NCBI GenBank assembly: GCA_963739435.1
Contig: CAVUAN010000008.1
Location: forward strand, 186,001-250,000
From: CAVUAN01 sp963739435
GTDB lineage: Bacteria > Acidobacteriota > Thermoanaerobaculia > UBA5066 > Gp7-AA6
Length of the DNA: 64,000 bases
Direction: 5' to 3'
Shown here: positions 25,873 through 35,280 of the stretch, in pieces
Numbering within the stretch: the first letter of the stretch is position 1
Layout of the letters: each line of letters opens with the position of its first letter
The notes under the pieces: generated by a model
Told to the model about the DNA's origin: nothing
The model's input: only the letters and a program-made list of their open reading frames with translations
Databases searched by the model: none
Program-made: the position numbers and the translations under genes

Positions 25873-25915
25873 CCTGCCCTTAGTTTAGCCGAGGCGACCG
25901 TACGACAGAGCCGGG

Positions 25916-25998
25916 GCGTCCAAAGTCCAAAGTCCAATGTCCAAAGTCCGGGGAGCTGTCCTGGCTCCTTTGGACTTTAGACTTTGGACTTTGGACGC
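25916..25998. repeat. Palindrome built from tandem GTCCAAA heptamers
   Basis: Left arm 25916-25946 is GCGTCC then repeated CAAAGTC units. Right arm 25968-25998 is CTTTGGACTTTAGACTTTGG and onward, the near-exact reverse complement (two or three mismatches over 31 bases), around a 21-base loop. The right arm abuts the stop codon of the acyl-CoA dehydrogenase gene. Transcribed, it makes a long hairpin between two minus-strand genes. Confidence 0.9.
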
Positions 25999-27177
25999 CT
26001 ACTCCGTCGGTGGGTTATAGGACGGGATGCCGGTCACGGCCTCGCCGATGACCAGGGTGTGGATGTCGTGCGTGCCTTCGTACGTGTACACGCTCTCGAT
26101 GTTGGCGAGGTGGCGGAACACCGGGTATTCGTTGACGACGCCGTTGGCGCCCAGGGTCTCGCGGGCCAGCTTTGCGCACTCGCGGGCCACCCAAACGTTG
26201 TTGCGCTTGGCCATGGAGACGTGGTGCGGTTTCATCGTCCCCTTGTCCTTCATCGTGCCGAGCTTCCAGGCCAGGAGCTGCCCCTTCGTGATCTCCGTGA
26301 TCATCCAGGCCAGGCGCTCCTGGACGAGCTGGTGCGCGGCAATCGGCCGGTCCTTCCACTGCTTGCGGCTCTTCGCGTAGTCGAGCGCCGCCTGGTACGT
26401 CGCCATGGCGCTGCCGATCGCTCCCCAGGAGATGCCGTAGCGGGCCTGCGTCAGGCAGGACAGAGGTCCTTTGAGTCCCTGGACGCCGGGCAGGCGGCTT
26501 GAAGCCGGAATGCGGCAGTCCTCGAAGGCGAGCTGGGAGGTGACGGAGGCGCGCAGCGACATCTTGCCCTTGTGCTCGAAGGTCGAGAACCCCTTCGTTC
26601 CCTTTTCGACGAGAAACCCGTTGATGACGCCGTCCAGCTTCGCCCACACGACGGCCACATCGGCAATCGAGCCGTTGGTGATCCAGGCCTTGGCCCCGTT
26701 CAGGACGTAGGAATCGCCGTCTTTCCGGGCGGTTGAGCGCATGCCGGCGGGGTTCGAGCCGAAATCGGGCTCGGTCAGGCCGAAGCAGCCGATTGCTTCC
26801 GCCTTGGCGAGCTTCGGGATCCAGCGGTCCTTCTGCTCCTGGGAGCCGAAGGCGAAAATCGGGTACATGACGAGGGCGGACTGGACCGACACGAACGAGC
26901 GCAGGCCCGAGTCGCCGCGCTCCAATTCCTGCATGATGAGGCCGTAGGAAACGTTGTCGAGGCCGGGCAAGCCGTACTCCGAGATCGTCGCCCCGAACAG
27001 ATGCATGGCGGCCATCTCGGGGACGAGCTCCCTGGGAAAACGCCCTTCCCAGGCCGCCTCCTCGATGATCGGGAGGACCTTCTCCTCGACCCAGCTGCGC
27101 ACGGTGTCGCGCACCATGCGCTGCTCCTCGGAGAGGAGGGAGTCGCCGTCCAGGTAGTCCACGCCGGTAAATGCCAT
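25999..27177 (-). CDS. gcdH: Glutaryl-CoA dehydrogenase (acyl-CoA dehydrogenase family)
   Basis: 392 residues, the usual length. FAD enzyme converting glutaryl-CoA to crotonyl-CoA with decarboxylation, in lysine, tryptophan and aromatic breakdown. CFGLTEPDFGSNPAGM and WITNGSIADVAVVWAK are the flavin- and substrate-binding loops. SGLRSFVSVQSALVMYPI contains the Arg that binds the glutaryl carboxylate, specific to this subfamily. TYEGTHDIHTLVIG carries the catalytic Glu. No electron-transfer flavoprotein genes are nearby. Divergent from the small gene at 27225. Confidence 0.93.
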   Translation of the reverse strand: MAFTGVDYLDGDSLLSEEQRMVRDTVRSWVEEKVLPIIEEAAWEGRFPRELVPEMAAMHLFGATISEYGLPGLDNVSYGLIMQELERGDSGLRSFVSVQSALVMYPIFAFGSQEQKDRWIPKLAKAEAIGCFGLTEPDFGSNPAGMRSTARKDGDSYVLNGAKAWITNGSIADVAVVWAKLDGVINGFLVEKGTKGFSTFEHKGKMSLRASVTSQLAFEDCRIPASSRLPGVQGLKGPLSCLTQARYGISWGAIGSAMATYQAALDYAKSRKQWKDRPIAAHQLVQERLAWMITEITKGQLLAWKLGTMKDKGTMKPHHVSMAKRNNVWVARECAKLARETLGANGVVNEYPVFRHLANIESVYTYEGTHDIHTLVIGEAVTGIPSYNPPTE

Positions 27178-27184
27178 AGGGTCG

Positions 27185-27207
27185 GGGATGCTATCGCATC
27201 CCGATAG
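27185..27207. promoter_or_regulatory. Overlapping palindromes in a divergent promoter region
   Basis: GGGATGC-TATC-GCATCCC (27185-27202) overlaps CTATCG-CATCC-CGATAG (27191-27207). The two stems cannot form together. They lie between gcdH and the small gene at 27225, where an operator would be expected. Confidence 0.4.
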
Positions 27208-27224
27208 CGTAAACTTTCCGTCAC

Positions 27225-27491
27225 ATGAGCGTGTTCCAGGGCGGCTCGGCCTACAACATGGTCGCCTCGGTGGCGGATGGCTACATCATCCTCACCGAGC
27301 GGACGTTCAAGCCGTACAAGCCCAGCGATTTGACCGAGTTCCTCTTCGAGACCGACAAGCTTCTGCGGGAGGTCCGCGCCGACCAGCCGCCCCTGGACAA
27401 CCAGGAGGCGGTGCAGAAGCGCCAGCGCAAGATGCAGCGCCTGCAGCAGGCGCTCACGATCGCCAACGCCGTCAAGAGCCGCCTGCGTTGA
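27225..27491 (+). CDS. Conserved-looking small hypothetical protein
   Basis: 88 residues, soluble: a beta-rich first half (GSAYNMVASVADGYIILTER) and a charged helical second half (NQEAVQKRQRKMQRLQQAL). No known motif. Its TGA overlaps the TTG start of the next gene, which supports it being translated. Role unknown. Confidence 0.65.
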   Translation: MSVFQGGSAYNMVASVADGYIILTERTFKPYKPSDLTEFLFETDKLLREVRADQPPLDNQEAVQKRQRKMQRLQQALTIANAVKSRLR

Positions 27492-28534
27492 AGGCCGCCG
27501 CGCTGCTGCGTCGGATCTCGCCAGGCCGGATCTTTCAATGGCGCTGGATGCGCCGGGACTGGGACCGGCGGGCCCGGAAGAACGCGCAGCATTTCATCTC
27601 CTGCAGTCACGCCGAGACCGAAAAGGAATTCTGGGCATCCGGACAGAACGAACTGGAGTCCCTCGTCCTGCACAACGTGACACTTGCGCCGCAAGCGCGC
27701 GTTGCCGAGATCGGCTGCGGCGTCGGGAGGCTTCTGCGCCCGCTTGCGAAGCTCGCTCGAGAAGTCTCGGGTGTCGACATCTCCGTCGAGATGATCGAGC
27801 GGGCCAGGGTTGCCTTGGCCGACCTGCCCAACGTTTCGGTCTCCGCCACACGGGGCCGGCTCGACTCCTTCGGTAGGGCCTCGCTCGACTTCGTCTTCTC
27901 TTTCATCGTGTTCCAGCACATCCCGTCCAAGGAGGCGGTCGCCCGATACATCCGGGAGGCGGGCCGGGTGCTCAAAGGGCAGGGCGTCTTTCGCTTCCAG
28001 GTCGACGGCCGCTCACGCAGAAAGTTGTCGCGGATGGATACGTGGCTCGGGGTCTGGTACGAGCCGGCCGAGATTTCGCGGGAGCTGGTGAAGGCAGGAT
28101 TCGAGCCCCCGTCGCTGTGGGGCGAGCACACGCACTACCTCTGGGTGACCGCGCTGCGCCGGAGCGAGGCCGGCCGGCCCGAAACGGAGGCCGTGAAGCT
28201 GCGGAGGCGCGAGTGGCGTCGAGATGCCGTGGATGCGCTGCTCCAGCGGATGGGTCACACTCCGGCCGAAGCCGCGACGGTGATCTCAGGAGAAAAGTCG
28301 CTGCGCCAGCTCGCCGAAGGCTTTCTGGCTCGGCAAGAGGGCGCCTCTCCCGAGGACTTCGTCCGCCGGGCCTACGAGGTCTTTCTCGGGCGGGAGGCTG
28401 ATCAAGGGGGTCTCGCTTTCTACACGAAGCAGACCGCTGGCGGCATCCCTCATTCCAACACCGTCGACTGCCTCCTGTCCTCCTCCGAGATGGAAGAGCT
28501 TCTCCGGCCCGAGGCTCCGGCGCCGCTGTCGTGA
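27488..28534 (+). CDS. SAM-dependent methyltransferase fused to DUF4214 domain
   Basis: 348 residues if begun at the TTG overlapping the upstream stop (TTGA); an in-frame ATG at 27548 is the alternative. VAEIGCGVGRLLRPLAKL is the class I SAM-binding motif, SGVDISVEMIERAR motif II, and LDFVFSFIVFQHIPS motif III. The last 70 residues, SPEDFVRRAYEVFLGREAD...GGLAFYTKQ, are a DUF4214 domain, often found on exopolysaccharide or S-layer-associated proteins. The fusion suggests methylation of a surface glycan. It overlaps the next gene by GTGA. Confidence 0.85.
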   Translation: MKAAALLRRISPGRIFQWRWMRRDWDRRARKNAQHFISCSHAETEKEFWASGQNELESLVLHNVTLAPQARVAEIGCGVGRLLRPLAKLAREVSGVDISVEMIERARVALADLPNVSVSATRGRLDSFGRASLDFVFSFIVFQHIPSKEAVARYIREAGRVLKGQGVFRFQVDGRSRRKLSRMDTWLGVWYEPAEISRELVKAGFEPPSLWGEHTHYLWVTALRRSEAGRPETEAVKLRRREWRRDAVDALLQRMGHTPAEAATVISGEKSLRQLAEGFLARQEGASPEDFVRRAYEVFLGREADQGGLAFYTKQTAGGIPHSNTVDCLLSSSEMEELLRPEAPAPLS

Positions 28535-30831
28535 CGCGCGAGCCGGCGCGGCTCTCCGAGACGGCGCTCGCGGCACTCTTCCTCCTCCTGGCAACGGCCG
28601 TCTTCACCTGGCCGGTGGCCGCGCACGTCAACGACGGGCTCGCCGACCTGTGGGACGCGAAGCTCAACGCGTGGATCCTGCACTGGGACTATCACCAGAC
28701 TCTCGCCGATCCGCTCAACCTGTACGACGCCAACATCTTTCATCCCGCTCGCTACTCGCTCGCCTTCTCCGAGAACCTCTACGGCGCCGCCCTCTTCGGC
28801 TTCCCGCTCTACGCCGCCGGGGTCTCGACGCTGGCGGCCTACAACGCTCTCTTCCTCCTGGGCATGTTCTTCTCGGCGCTGACTGCCTGGGCACTGGCTC
28901 GTTACGTGACGGGCGACGGCGCGGCGTCCCTGCTGGCTGCCTTCGTCTACGCGTTTTGCCCCTGGAGAATCGCGCAGATCCCGCACATCCAGTTCCAGTG
29001 GGGGGCCTTCTTCGCCCTGGCCCTCCTCTTTCTGCTGAGGTACCTGGACGACGGCCGGCCTCGCGACGCGGTGCTGCTGTCGGTCTGCCTGGCCTGGAAC
29101 GCTCTCTGCAACGTCCACTACGCCCTCTTCTCCGTCTTCCTGGTGGGCGTGGCGCTTCTCTGGGAAGGGCTCGTCCTTCCCGGGGCGACGCTCCGGCGCC
29201 GGCTGCCGGGCCTCGCCCTGGCAGGCGCAGCGGCCGCCGCGGTCGTCGTTCCCTTTCTCTATCCCTACGCCCTGGCCTCGAAGCTCCATGGCATGCAGAG
29301 GGGCGGAGGGGAGATCGAAGCCTTCTCCGGAGTCTGGACCGACTTCCTGACGGCCGGTGGCCAGAACAAGCTGTATGCGCCCCTGACAAAGCAATGGGCC
29401 AAGGCCGAGGGAGAGTTCTTTCCGGGCATCGTCGTCGTCGTACTGGCCGGCATCGCCCTGGCGCGGCTGCGCGGTCCCGCTTCCGACGCAGCGCCGGCGC
29501 CCGTGTCCGCCGGCCGCCGACGCCTGGCGCTTGCCGCCGACATCCTGCTCGTCCTGGCCCTCGCGCTGTGGGCCGCCTCCGCGCTCTTCGGGGTCGTCGA
29601 GGTCCTGGGACTTCACCTGCGCGACCCGGGCCGGATTCTCGTCGTGGCGACCGCGTTAATTCTGGTGCGCCTCGCGCTGGCCTTCCCTGGGCGGTCCGCC
29701 TTCACCGACCTCTCGGATCTCCTGCGGCGGATGCGTCTGCCCTCGCGGGCCGGCCTCCTGGCGGCATTAGCTGCCGCAGGCGTCGTCGTGGCGCTCGGGG
29801 TGCACACTCCCTTCTACCGGTTTCTCGTGGACTCCCTTGGGCCCACCTTCCATGTCATCCGGGCTCCGTCGCGCGGGATCGTGCTCTTCGACCTGGGACT
29901 CGGTGTGCTCGCGGCTTGGGGCCTGTCGGTCCTGACGCGGCCACGGCCGAAGGCTCTGCGGGCTGTCGTGTGCGCGGCGGCGCTCGCAGCGACTGGGTTC
30001 GAGTACAGAGCCTTCCCGGTAGATGTGCATGCCGTCGATCCGGCTCCCGCCCCTGTCGACCTCTGGCTGGCGAGTCTTCGGATGCCGGGCGCGGTAGCGC
30101 TCTTCCCGCTCGGCGACATGATGGACCAGGAGCACGAGTTTCGCTCGACGGCGCACTGGAAGCCGATCGTTAACGGCGCCTCGGGCTTTGCGCCGAAGGA
30201 GTACGTCGAGCTGGCCTCGCTGCTCGAGAAGGCGCCCATTCGTGGCGAGGTCTGGGAATTGCTCCGCCGGCGGGGAGTTTGGCTCGTCGTCTTTCGACCG
30301 GAGATCGCCGAGGCCGAGACGGCGTCTTTCGCTGAAATGCTCCAGCGCGGGGTCGAAGGCGGACAGCTCGCGTTCCTTCGGACGTTTCCGCATCGCCAGG
30401 TCGAGGACCTGGTGTTTCGCGTCGCCTCGGCGGGACCCTTCGATGCCGGGCCGCCGCCGGGAGAAGAGGCCGTGCGGCACGGCAAGGACTTGCTTTCCGC
30501 GCTCACGCGGCCGCCGTTTGGCTACATCGACGTGCCCGACGGGGGGACCGTTGGGCCGGGTGGGGATGGGTACGGCTGGGCTCTGGACGATTCGGGTATC
30601 GCATCGGTCCAGGTGGCGTTTGACGGCGGGCCCCAGAGTCCGGCTCAGTATGGCCTGCCTCATCCGGGCCCGCCGGCTGTTTATCCCAATTACCCCGGGG
30701 TTAGAAACGCCGGCTTCGCGTTTCGAATCCCGCCGCTCTCTCCAGGCGTGCATGGGCTCGTCGTCACGGCCACTGCCCGCGACGGCGGGCGCAGCAACCT
30801 CGTGAAGTGGTTCACGGTGAAGGGGAAGTAA
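28531..30831 (+). CDS. Large polytopic GT-C-like membrane protein with C-terminal beta domain
   Basis: 766 residues starting at a GTG. The first 480 have about twelve membrane helices. An early acidic loop (WDAKLNAWILHWDYHQTL) after helix one fits the GT-C glycosyltransferase layout, where an Asp/Glu there is catalytic. A periplasmic segment follows. The last 110 residues resemble an Ig-like sandwich: GYIDVPDGGTVG, GYGWALDDSGIASVQVAFDG. Likely transfers a lipid-linked sugar outside the inner membrane. Its 3' end overlaps the convergent gene by 20 bases. No specific family name is certain. Confidence 0.7.
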   Translation: MTREPARLSETALAALFLLLATAVFTWPVAAHVNDGLADLWDAKLNAWILHWDYHQTLADPLNLYDANIFHPARYSLAFSENLYGAALFGFPLYAAGVSTLAAYNALFLLGMFFSALTAWALARYVTGDGAASLLAAFVYAFCPWRIAQIPHIQFQWGAFFALALLFLLRYLDDGRPRDAVLLSVCLAWNALCNVHYALFSVFLVGVALLWEGLVLPGATLRRRLPGLALAGAAAAAVVVPFLYPYALASKLHGMQRGGGEIEAFSGVWTDFLTAGGQNKLYAPLTKQWAKAEGEFFPGIVVVVLAGIALARLRGPASDAAPAPVSAGRRRLALAADILLVLALALWAASALFGVVEVLGLHLRDPGRILVVATALILVRLALAFPGRSAFTDLSDLLRRMRLPSRAGLLAALAAAGVVVALGVHTPFYRFLVDSLGPTFHVIRAPSRGIVLFDLGLGVLAAWGLSVLTRPRPKALRAVVCAAALAATGFEYRAFPVDVHAVDPAPAPVDLWLASLRMPGAVALFPLGDMMDQEHEFRSTAHWKPIVNGASGFAPKEYVELASLLEKAPIRGEVWELLRRRGVWLVVFRPEIAEAETASFAEMLQRGVEGGQLAFLRTFPHRQVEDLVFRVASAGPFDAGPPPGEEAVRHGKDLLSALTRPPFGYIDVPDGGTVGPGGDGYGWALDDSGIASVQVAFDGGPQSPAQYGLPHPGPPAVYPNYPGVRNAGFAFRIPPLSPGVHGLVVTATARDGGRSNLVKWFTVKGK

Positions 30832-32282
30832 CGAGCTCGAAAAGCCCCACGCCGCGAGTCTCCGCGATCTTCTTCCAGCTCCCCGGCATGTGTTTGGGAA
30901 GCTCCTCGGCCTCGAACGGGAACAGCAGCGCGTAGAAGCGAGCGCCGCGGGCTTCGACCCGCTGCCGCAGGCCATCCCACTGCGGCGGGTCGACCCAGTC
31001 CCACCGGGCATAGACGAGCGGCGTGTAGTACTCGAGGGCGCCGCTGGCAGCCATGGAGACGACGACGCTGCGCTCGGGCACCCGCTCTTCTGCCAGCCGG
31101 CAAATCTGGGGATAGGTCGATTCGTACGCCGCGACGTCGAGCACGCCGGTCTTCCGCAGGCCCTCTGACCTCCAGAATGAGCACGACGGCGGCGGCAATC
31201 GCAGCCAGCGCCTGGCGGGCCCGGCTCGAGCCGGCGAGATCTCTGGCGACAACGAGCGCACCGAGCAAGAGAGCCGGCGCCCCGGGCAGCAGGAAGCGCA
31301 CGAACCAGAACGAGTCGAATGGCTCGTAGCAGCAGTGGAAAAGAAAGAACGCTCCGAACCACGAGAGAAGCAACGCACGCGTGCGCCATGCCGGCCGCCG
31401 GTCCGCGGCCAAACCGAGCCAGAGCAGCGGGACGATCGGGGTCAGCGTTCGGAGGATCCAGAGCCCGTAGTGGCGGAAGCGGGGCGGGAAATGGGAGAGG
31501 GCGATCGGCATCCGTCAATCCGATCTTTCCATATCCCGTCTGCAGGACGCCGCCGAAGGCGTGCAGGTTGTACGACGCCAGGAAGATCCCGAGAGGCAGT
31601 CCGCCGGCAGCAAAGAGCGCGACGCAGGCGGTCGAGATCGGCAGGGCGAAGGCGAGGGGCAGGAGCAGGAGGGCATTCGTCGGCCGCACGAGGACCGCCA
31701 TCCCGAAAGCGGCGCCGGCTGCCAGCGCAGCCGCGGGACTTCTTCGAGCCCGCAAGGCGAGCAGCACCGCGGCCAGGCACCAGAAGGTCGCCACGGCGTC
31801 GCTCATCGGCTGGATTCCCTGTCCGACGAGAACCGGCCACGCAGCAAAGAGAAGCGAGCCCGCGGCGGACCACGCGAGCCGGAAGCTCGAGCTCCCGGCC
31901 GAGAAGGTAAAACAGCAGGACCGACAGGATCGCCGCGAGCGGAGAGACGAGAAACGGGAGCGCGCTCCCAGCCGCCGAGGCTCGCCGCGGCGGCCTCGTG
32001 GAGCGGGAATCCGATCGGGTAGAAGGGAGCCATCGTCCCGGGCCGCTTTCCGTCGACGAAGCCGAGGGGGATGAAGACCTGCGCAAGCTCGTCGGGCAGG
32101 CCGAGGCGCTCGAGGCCGCGCGGCCGCTCGACGAGCCGCCCCGACACGGCTCGGCGCGCCAGGTTGAGGTAGCCGGAGCTGTCCGAGCCGCCAGCGGAGA
32201 AGGCCGTGTAGCGGACGAGGAAGCCGCCGTAGAGGGCGAGCGAGGCGGCGCCGGCGAGAAGGACGGCCCGGCGTCTCGTCAC
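30812..32282 (-). CDS. GT-C/PMT-like membrane glycosyltransferase (four frame breaks)
   Basis: Begins with a GTG overlapping the stop of the upstream gene (GTGA) and starts TRRRAVLLAGAASLALYGGF. The loop FSAGGSDSSGYLNLARRAVSG after helix one is the ArnT/PMT-type acidic segment. Sense passes through several frames, with breaks near 31965, 31890, 31510 and 31165. Segments include FLVSPLAAILSVLLFYLL, VRPTNALLLLPLAFALP and ALLLSWFGAFFLFHC. It ends with a soluble stretch (AAYESTYPQICRLAEERV) and a stop at 30812. About 490 residues. Probably mannosyltransferase-like; substrate unknown. Confidence 0.72.
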
Positions 32283-33957
32283 GGCGTCCAGCGGAAACGG
32301 ACCGGACCGAGGCGGCGGACCCGGCCGTTGATTGCCCGCATCTCCACCACGACGACGTGCTCGGCCACACCCTCTCGAGGTTTCGGTACGAAGCGCTTTC
32401 CATCCGGCTCGCGAGCAGTCATGGAGCTGCGGGAGCACCCCGCAGACGTCCGGGCGGGCCAGGCGCTCGATGGGCGGCACGATCCCGTCCGGACCGATGG
32501 CCACGAGGACGTCCACGTCACCCCCCTGGCTTCTCGCCCATCCCGAGATCTCGAGAGGGCCCGAGACCGTGGCTCCGTCGAGCGGGCTGTCGATCCAGCC
32601 GGGGATCGAGTCGTCCTCCAGCTCCGGTTTCCACCAGACGGGCTCCGGCGCGGGCACGTCCCGGCCAGGCTGCAGCCACGCCGCGAGGCGCGAACTGCCC
32701 GGCACCATGCGGATGAGTTTTCGGGTGGACAGGTCCAGCTCCGAACTGCGCCAGTCCCAGAGCCGGCCCGTCTGGAGGTCGATGTTGTTGTTGAAGCCGC
32801 TCGGAAAGACCATCGCGCCGAGGAAATGCACGTAGAGGGAAAAGGCCACGCAGGCAAGGAACACAGCCTGCCGCGATGCGGTTCTTCTCGAGTCTCGGCC
32901 AGTACATCGCGATCAGGAAGACCAGCAGAGGGGACAGGTCGCTCACGAGTCGATAGCCAAACGTGTGGCCTCCCCACCAGGAAGTCCAACGAGAGTAGAC
33001 GGCGAGCGTCGCGAGGATCCCGATCACCAGGTACCGGGGTAGTCGAGCGGGACCGGGGGGCGCCCGGCGGAAGGCGACCGCTCCGGCGGGGATCGCGAAG
33101 AGAAAGAAGGGCGAGAACACGAAGAGACCCCGCGAGGGGCTGACGAGAAGTCCCGCCAGGCCCGGCAGCATCCTTCCGGAAAAGTTTCGTGTTCCGACGT
33201 CCTGGGCCAGGGAGAAGGGCGAGCCCCAGTACGCGTTGGCGTACCAGGCGTGGAAGAGCGCCGGCACGAGCGCCAGGCCGGCAAACGCCAGGAAGCGGCG
33301 GCGCTCGTAGCGGAGCACGTAAATGGCCAGAGGCAGGGCGATCAGCACGTTGGTCGGCCGGTTGATGACGGCCAGGCCCAGGGCGAGACCCGCCAGAGGG
33401 ATGCGCCTTTCCGCCGAGAGCAGGGCCCAGAGCGCAACGGAGAAGAAAAGCACCGAGGGCCCGTGCTGATACAAGCCGCGGCTGGCGACACTCCAGACGC
33501 AAGTCCCGAAAGCGTAGGTGAGCGTGAAGAAGAGAGCCTCGTTCCGGGAACGGCAGACGCGCGCCAGGGCGAGGTACAGGAAGAGCGCGGAGAGTGCGGC
33601 GACCGTCGAGGAGGTCAGCATCGACAGGAAGAAGCGCTGGCTGACCGTGTCCGCTCCCAGCAGCCTGGCGGCAGCATAGACAGGTGTGTTGAGGATTCCG
33701 GGGAGGACCGGGTAGTTGGAGACCACGCGGCCGCCCACGCGCCGGAGGTAATACGGCAGGTCATCGCCCGAGACGAACTCCGACAGGTCGAAGCTCCCGT
33801 TTCTCAGCAGGGGGATGGGAAGCAGCTCGGCGGGGGCCGTGTCGCCACTGTTCCTGTAATGAAAGCCGACGTTGTAGATGCAGAGCGGCAGGAGGAAGGC
33901 GAGAAGCAACGGCAGGAGCTCGAGCGTCCTCGACGGGGGCCGGGCTGCCTGCGACAT
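32279..33957 (-). CDS. Polytopic membrane glycosyltransferase-like protein with C-terminal beta domain (two frame breaks)
   Basis: The ATG begins MSQAARPPSRTLELLPLLL. About ten helices follow, with VSGDDLPYYLRRVGGRVVSN as the first periplasmic acidic loop, then VINRPTNVLIALPLAIYVL and FVFSPFFLFAIPAGAVAF. Breaks near 32870 and 32410 join it to a C-terminal domain: GWIDSPLDGATVSGPLEISGWARSQ and DVDVLVAIGPDG, ending at 32279. That domain resembles the tail of the plus-strand protein 28531-30831. About 560 residues. Divergent from asnS. The role in envelope glycan synthesis is inferred from fold and neighbours. Confidence 0.7.
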
Positions 33958-33970
33958 GCCGCCGAGAGCT

Positions 33971-33976
33971 TATAAT
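33971..33976 (+). promoter_or_regulatory. -10 element for asnS
   Basis: A perfect TATAAT, 12 bases before the asnS ATG. The -35 region is poor (TTGACA-like only at three positions). The transcript would have a leader of only a few bases, so asnS may be translated nearly leaderless. Confidence 0.5.
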
Positions 33977-33987
33977 CCCGGCCCTTT

Positions 33988-35280
33988 ATGGACACGACGT
34001 CGATTGGGAAGATCGGGGAGAAGGCGGGCGCCGCCGCGGCCGTGCGGGGCTGGCTCTACAACAAACGCTCCTCCGGAAAGCTCCAGTTCCTGATCCTCCG
34101 GGACGGAACGGGATATCTCCAGTGCGTCGTCCCGAAGGCCGACGTGACGCCGGAGGTCTGGGAAGCCGGCGAGAAGGCGTCGCAGGAGTGCGCCCTGGAA
34201 GTCTCGGGGACCGTGAGGGTGGACAAGCGGGCGCCCGGCGGGTTCGAGCTGACGGCATCGCAGGTCCGGATCACGGGCCCATCCGAGAACTACCCGATCG
34301 CTCTCAAGGAGCACGGCGTCGACTTCCTGATGTCCCAGAGGCATCTCTGGATGCGCTCGGCCCAGCAGCACGCGGTGCTCCGGGTGCGCTCGGAGGTCGA
34401 GCAGGCGATCCGCGACTTTTTTTACGAGCGCAGCTACACCCTGATCGACTCGCCCATCCTGACGGGCTCGTCGGTCGAAGGGACCTCGACGCTCTTCGAA
34501 ACGGATTACTTCGGCGACAAGGCCTACCTCTCGCAGTCCGGACAGCTCTACCTCGAGCCGGCGGCGGCGGCCTTCGGGAAGGTGTACTGCTTCGGGCCCA
34601 CCTTCCGGGCGGAAAAGTCGAAGACGAGAAGGCACCTGACGGAGTTCTGGATGATCGAGCCGGAGGTGGCCTTCCTGGAGTTTGAGGGGCTCTGCGAGCT
34701 GGCGGAGGAATTCGTCGCCGCAATCGTGGCGCGGGCCGTCGATAAATGCCGGGAAGAGTTGAAGCGCCTCGAGCGCGACACGGCGAAGCTCGCAACCGTT
34801 CAGGCGCCCTTCCCCCGGATCACCTACAGGGAGGGAGTCGCGAAGCTCCAGGCCAAGGGGTTCGCGATCAAGTTCGGCGACGACCTGGGCGCCGATGAAG
34901 AGACGGCGCTGGCGGCCGACGGCGACAGGCCCCTGATCGTGTCCCGCTTCCCGACGGTCATCAAGTCCTTCTACATGCAGCCCGACCCCGAGGATCCGGA
35001 AGTCGTGCTGGGCCTCGACATGCTGGCGCCCGAAGGCTACGGAGAGATCATCGGCGGCTCGCAACGCATCCACGATCTCGCCCTGCTCGAGCGGCGCCTC
35101 GAGGAGCACAAGCTGCCGCGCGAGGCGTACGAGTGGTACCTCGACGTCCGCCGCTACGGGACGTTTCCGCACTCCGGATTCGGCATGGGCCTCGAGCGCG
35201 TCGTGGCCTGGATCTGCGGGATCCACCACTTGAGAGAAGCAATTCCTTATCCGCGCACGATGAAGCGCATCTACCCATGA
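33988..35280 (+). CDS. asnS: Asparaginyl-tRNA synthetase
   Basis: 430 residues, the short form. An OB-fold anticodon domain comes first (AAAVRGWLYNKRSSGKLQFL). Class II motif 2 is FGPTFRAEKSKTRRHLTEFW. EIIGGSQRIHD is the amino-acid site and GFGMGLERVVAWICG motif 3. It ends LREAIPYPRTMKRIYP. Compared with the roughly 466-residue E. coli enzyme it lacks insertions and looks more like archaeal or Thermus-type AsnRS. It charges tRNA-Asn. Its stop overlaps the rimO start (ATGA). Confidence 0.93.
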   Translation: MDTTSIGKIGEKAGAAAAVRGWLYNKRSSGKLQFLILRDGTGYLQCVVPKADVTPEVWEAGEKASQECALEVSGTVRVDKRAPGGFELTASQVRITGPSENYPIALKEHGVDFLMSQRHLWMRSAQQHAVLRVRSEVEQAIRDFFYERSYTLIDSPILTGSSVEGTSTLFETDYFGDKAYLSQSGQLYLEPAAAAFGKVYCFGPTFRAEKSKTRRHLTEFWMIEPEVAFLEFEGLCELAEEFVAAIVARAVDKCREELKRLERDTAKLATVQAPFPRITYREGVAKLQAKGFAIKFGDDLGADEETALAADGDRPLIVSRFPTVIKSFYMQPDPEDPEVVLGLDMLAPEGYGEIIGGSQRIHDLALLERRLEEHKLPREAYEWYLDVRRYGTFPHSGFGMGLERVVAWICGIHHLREAIPYPRTMKRIYP

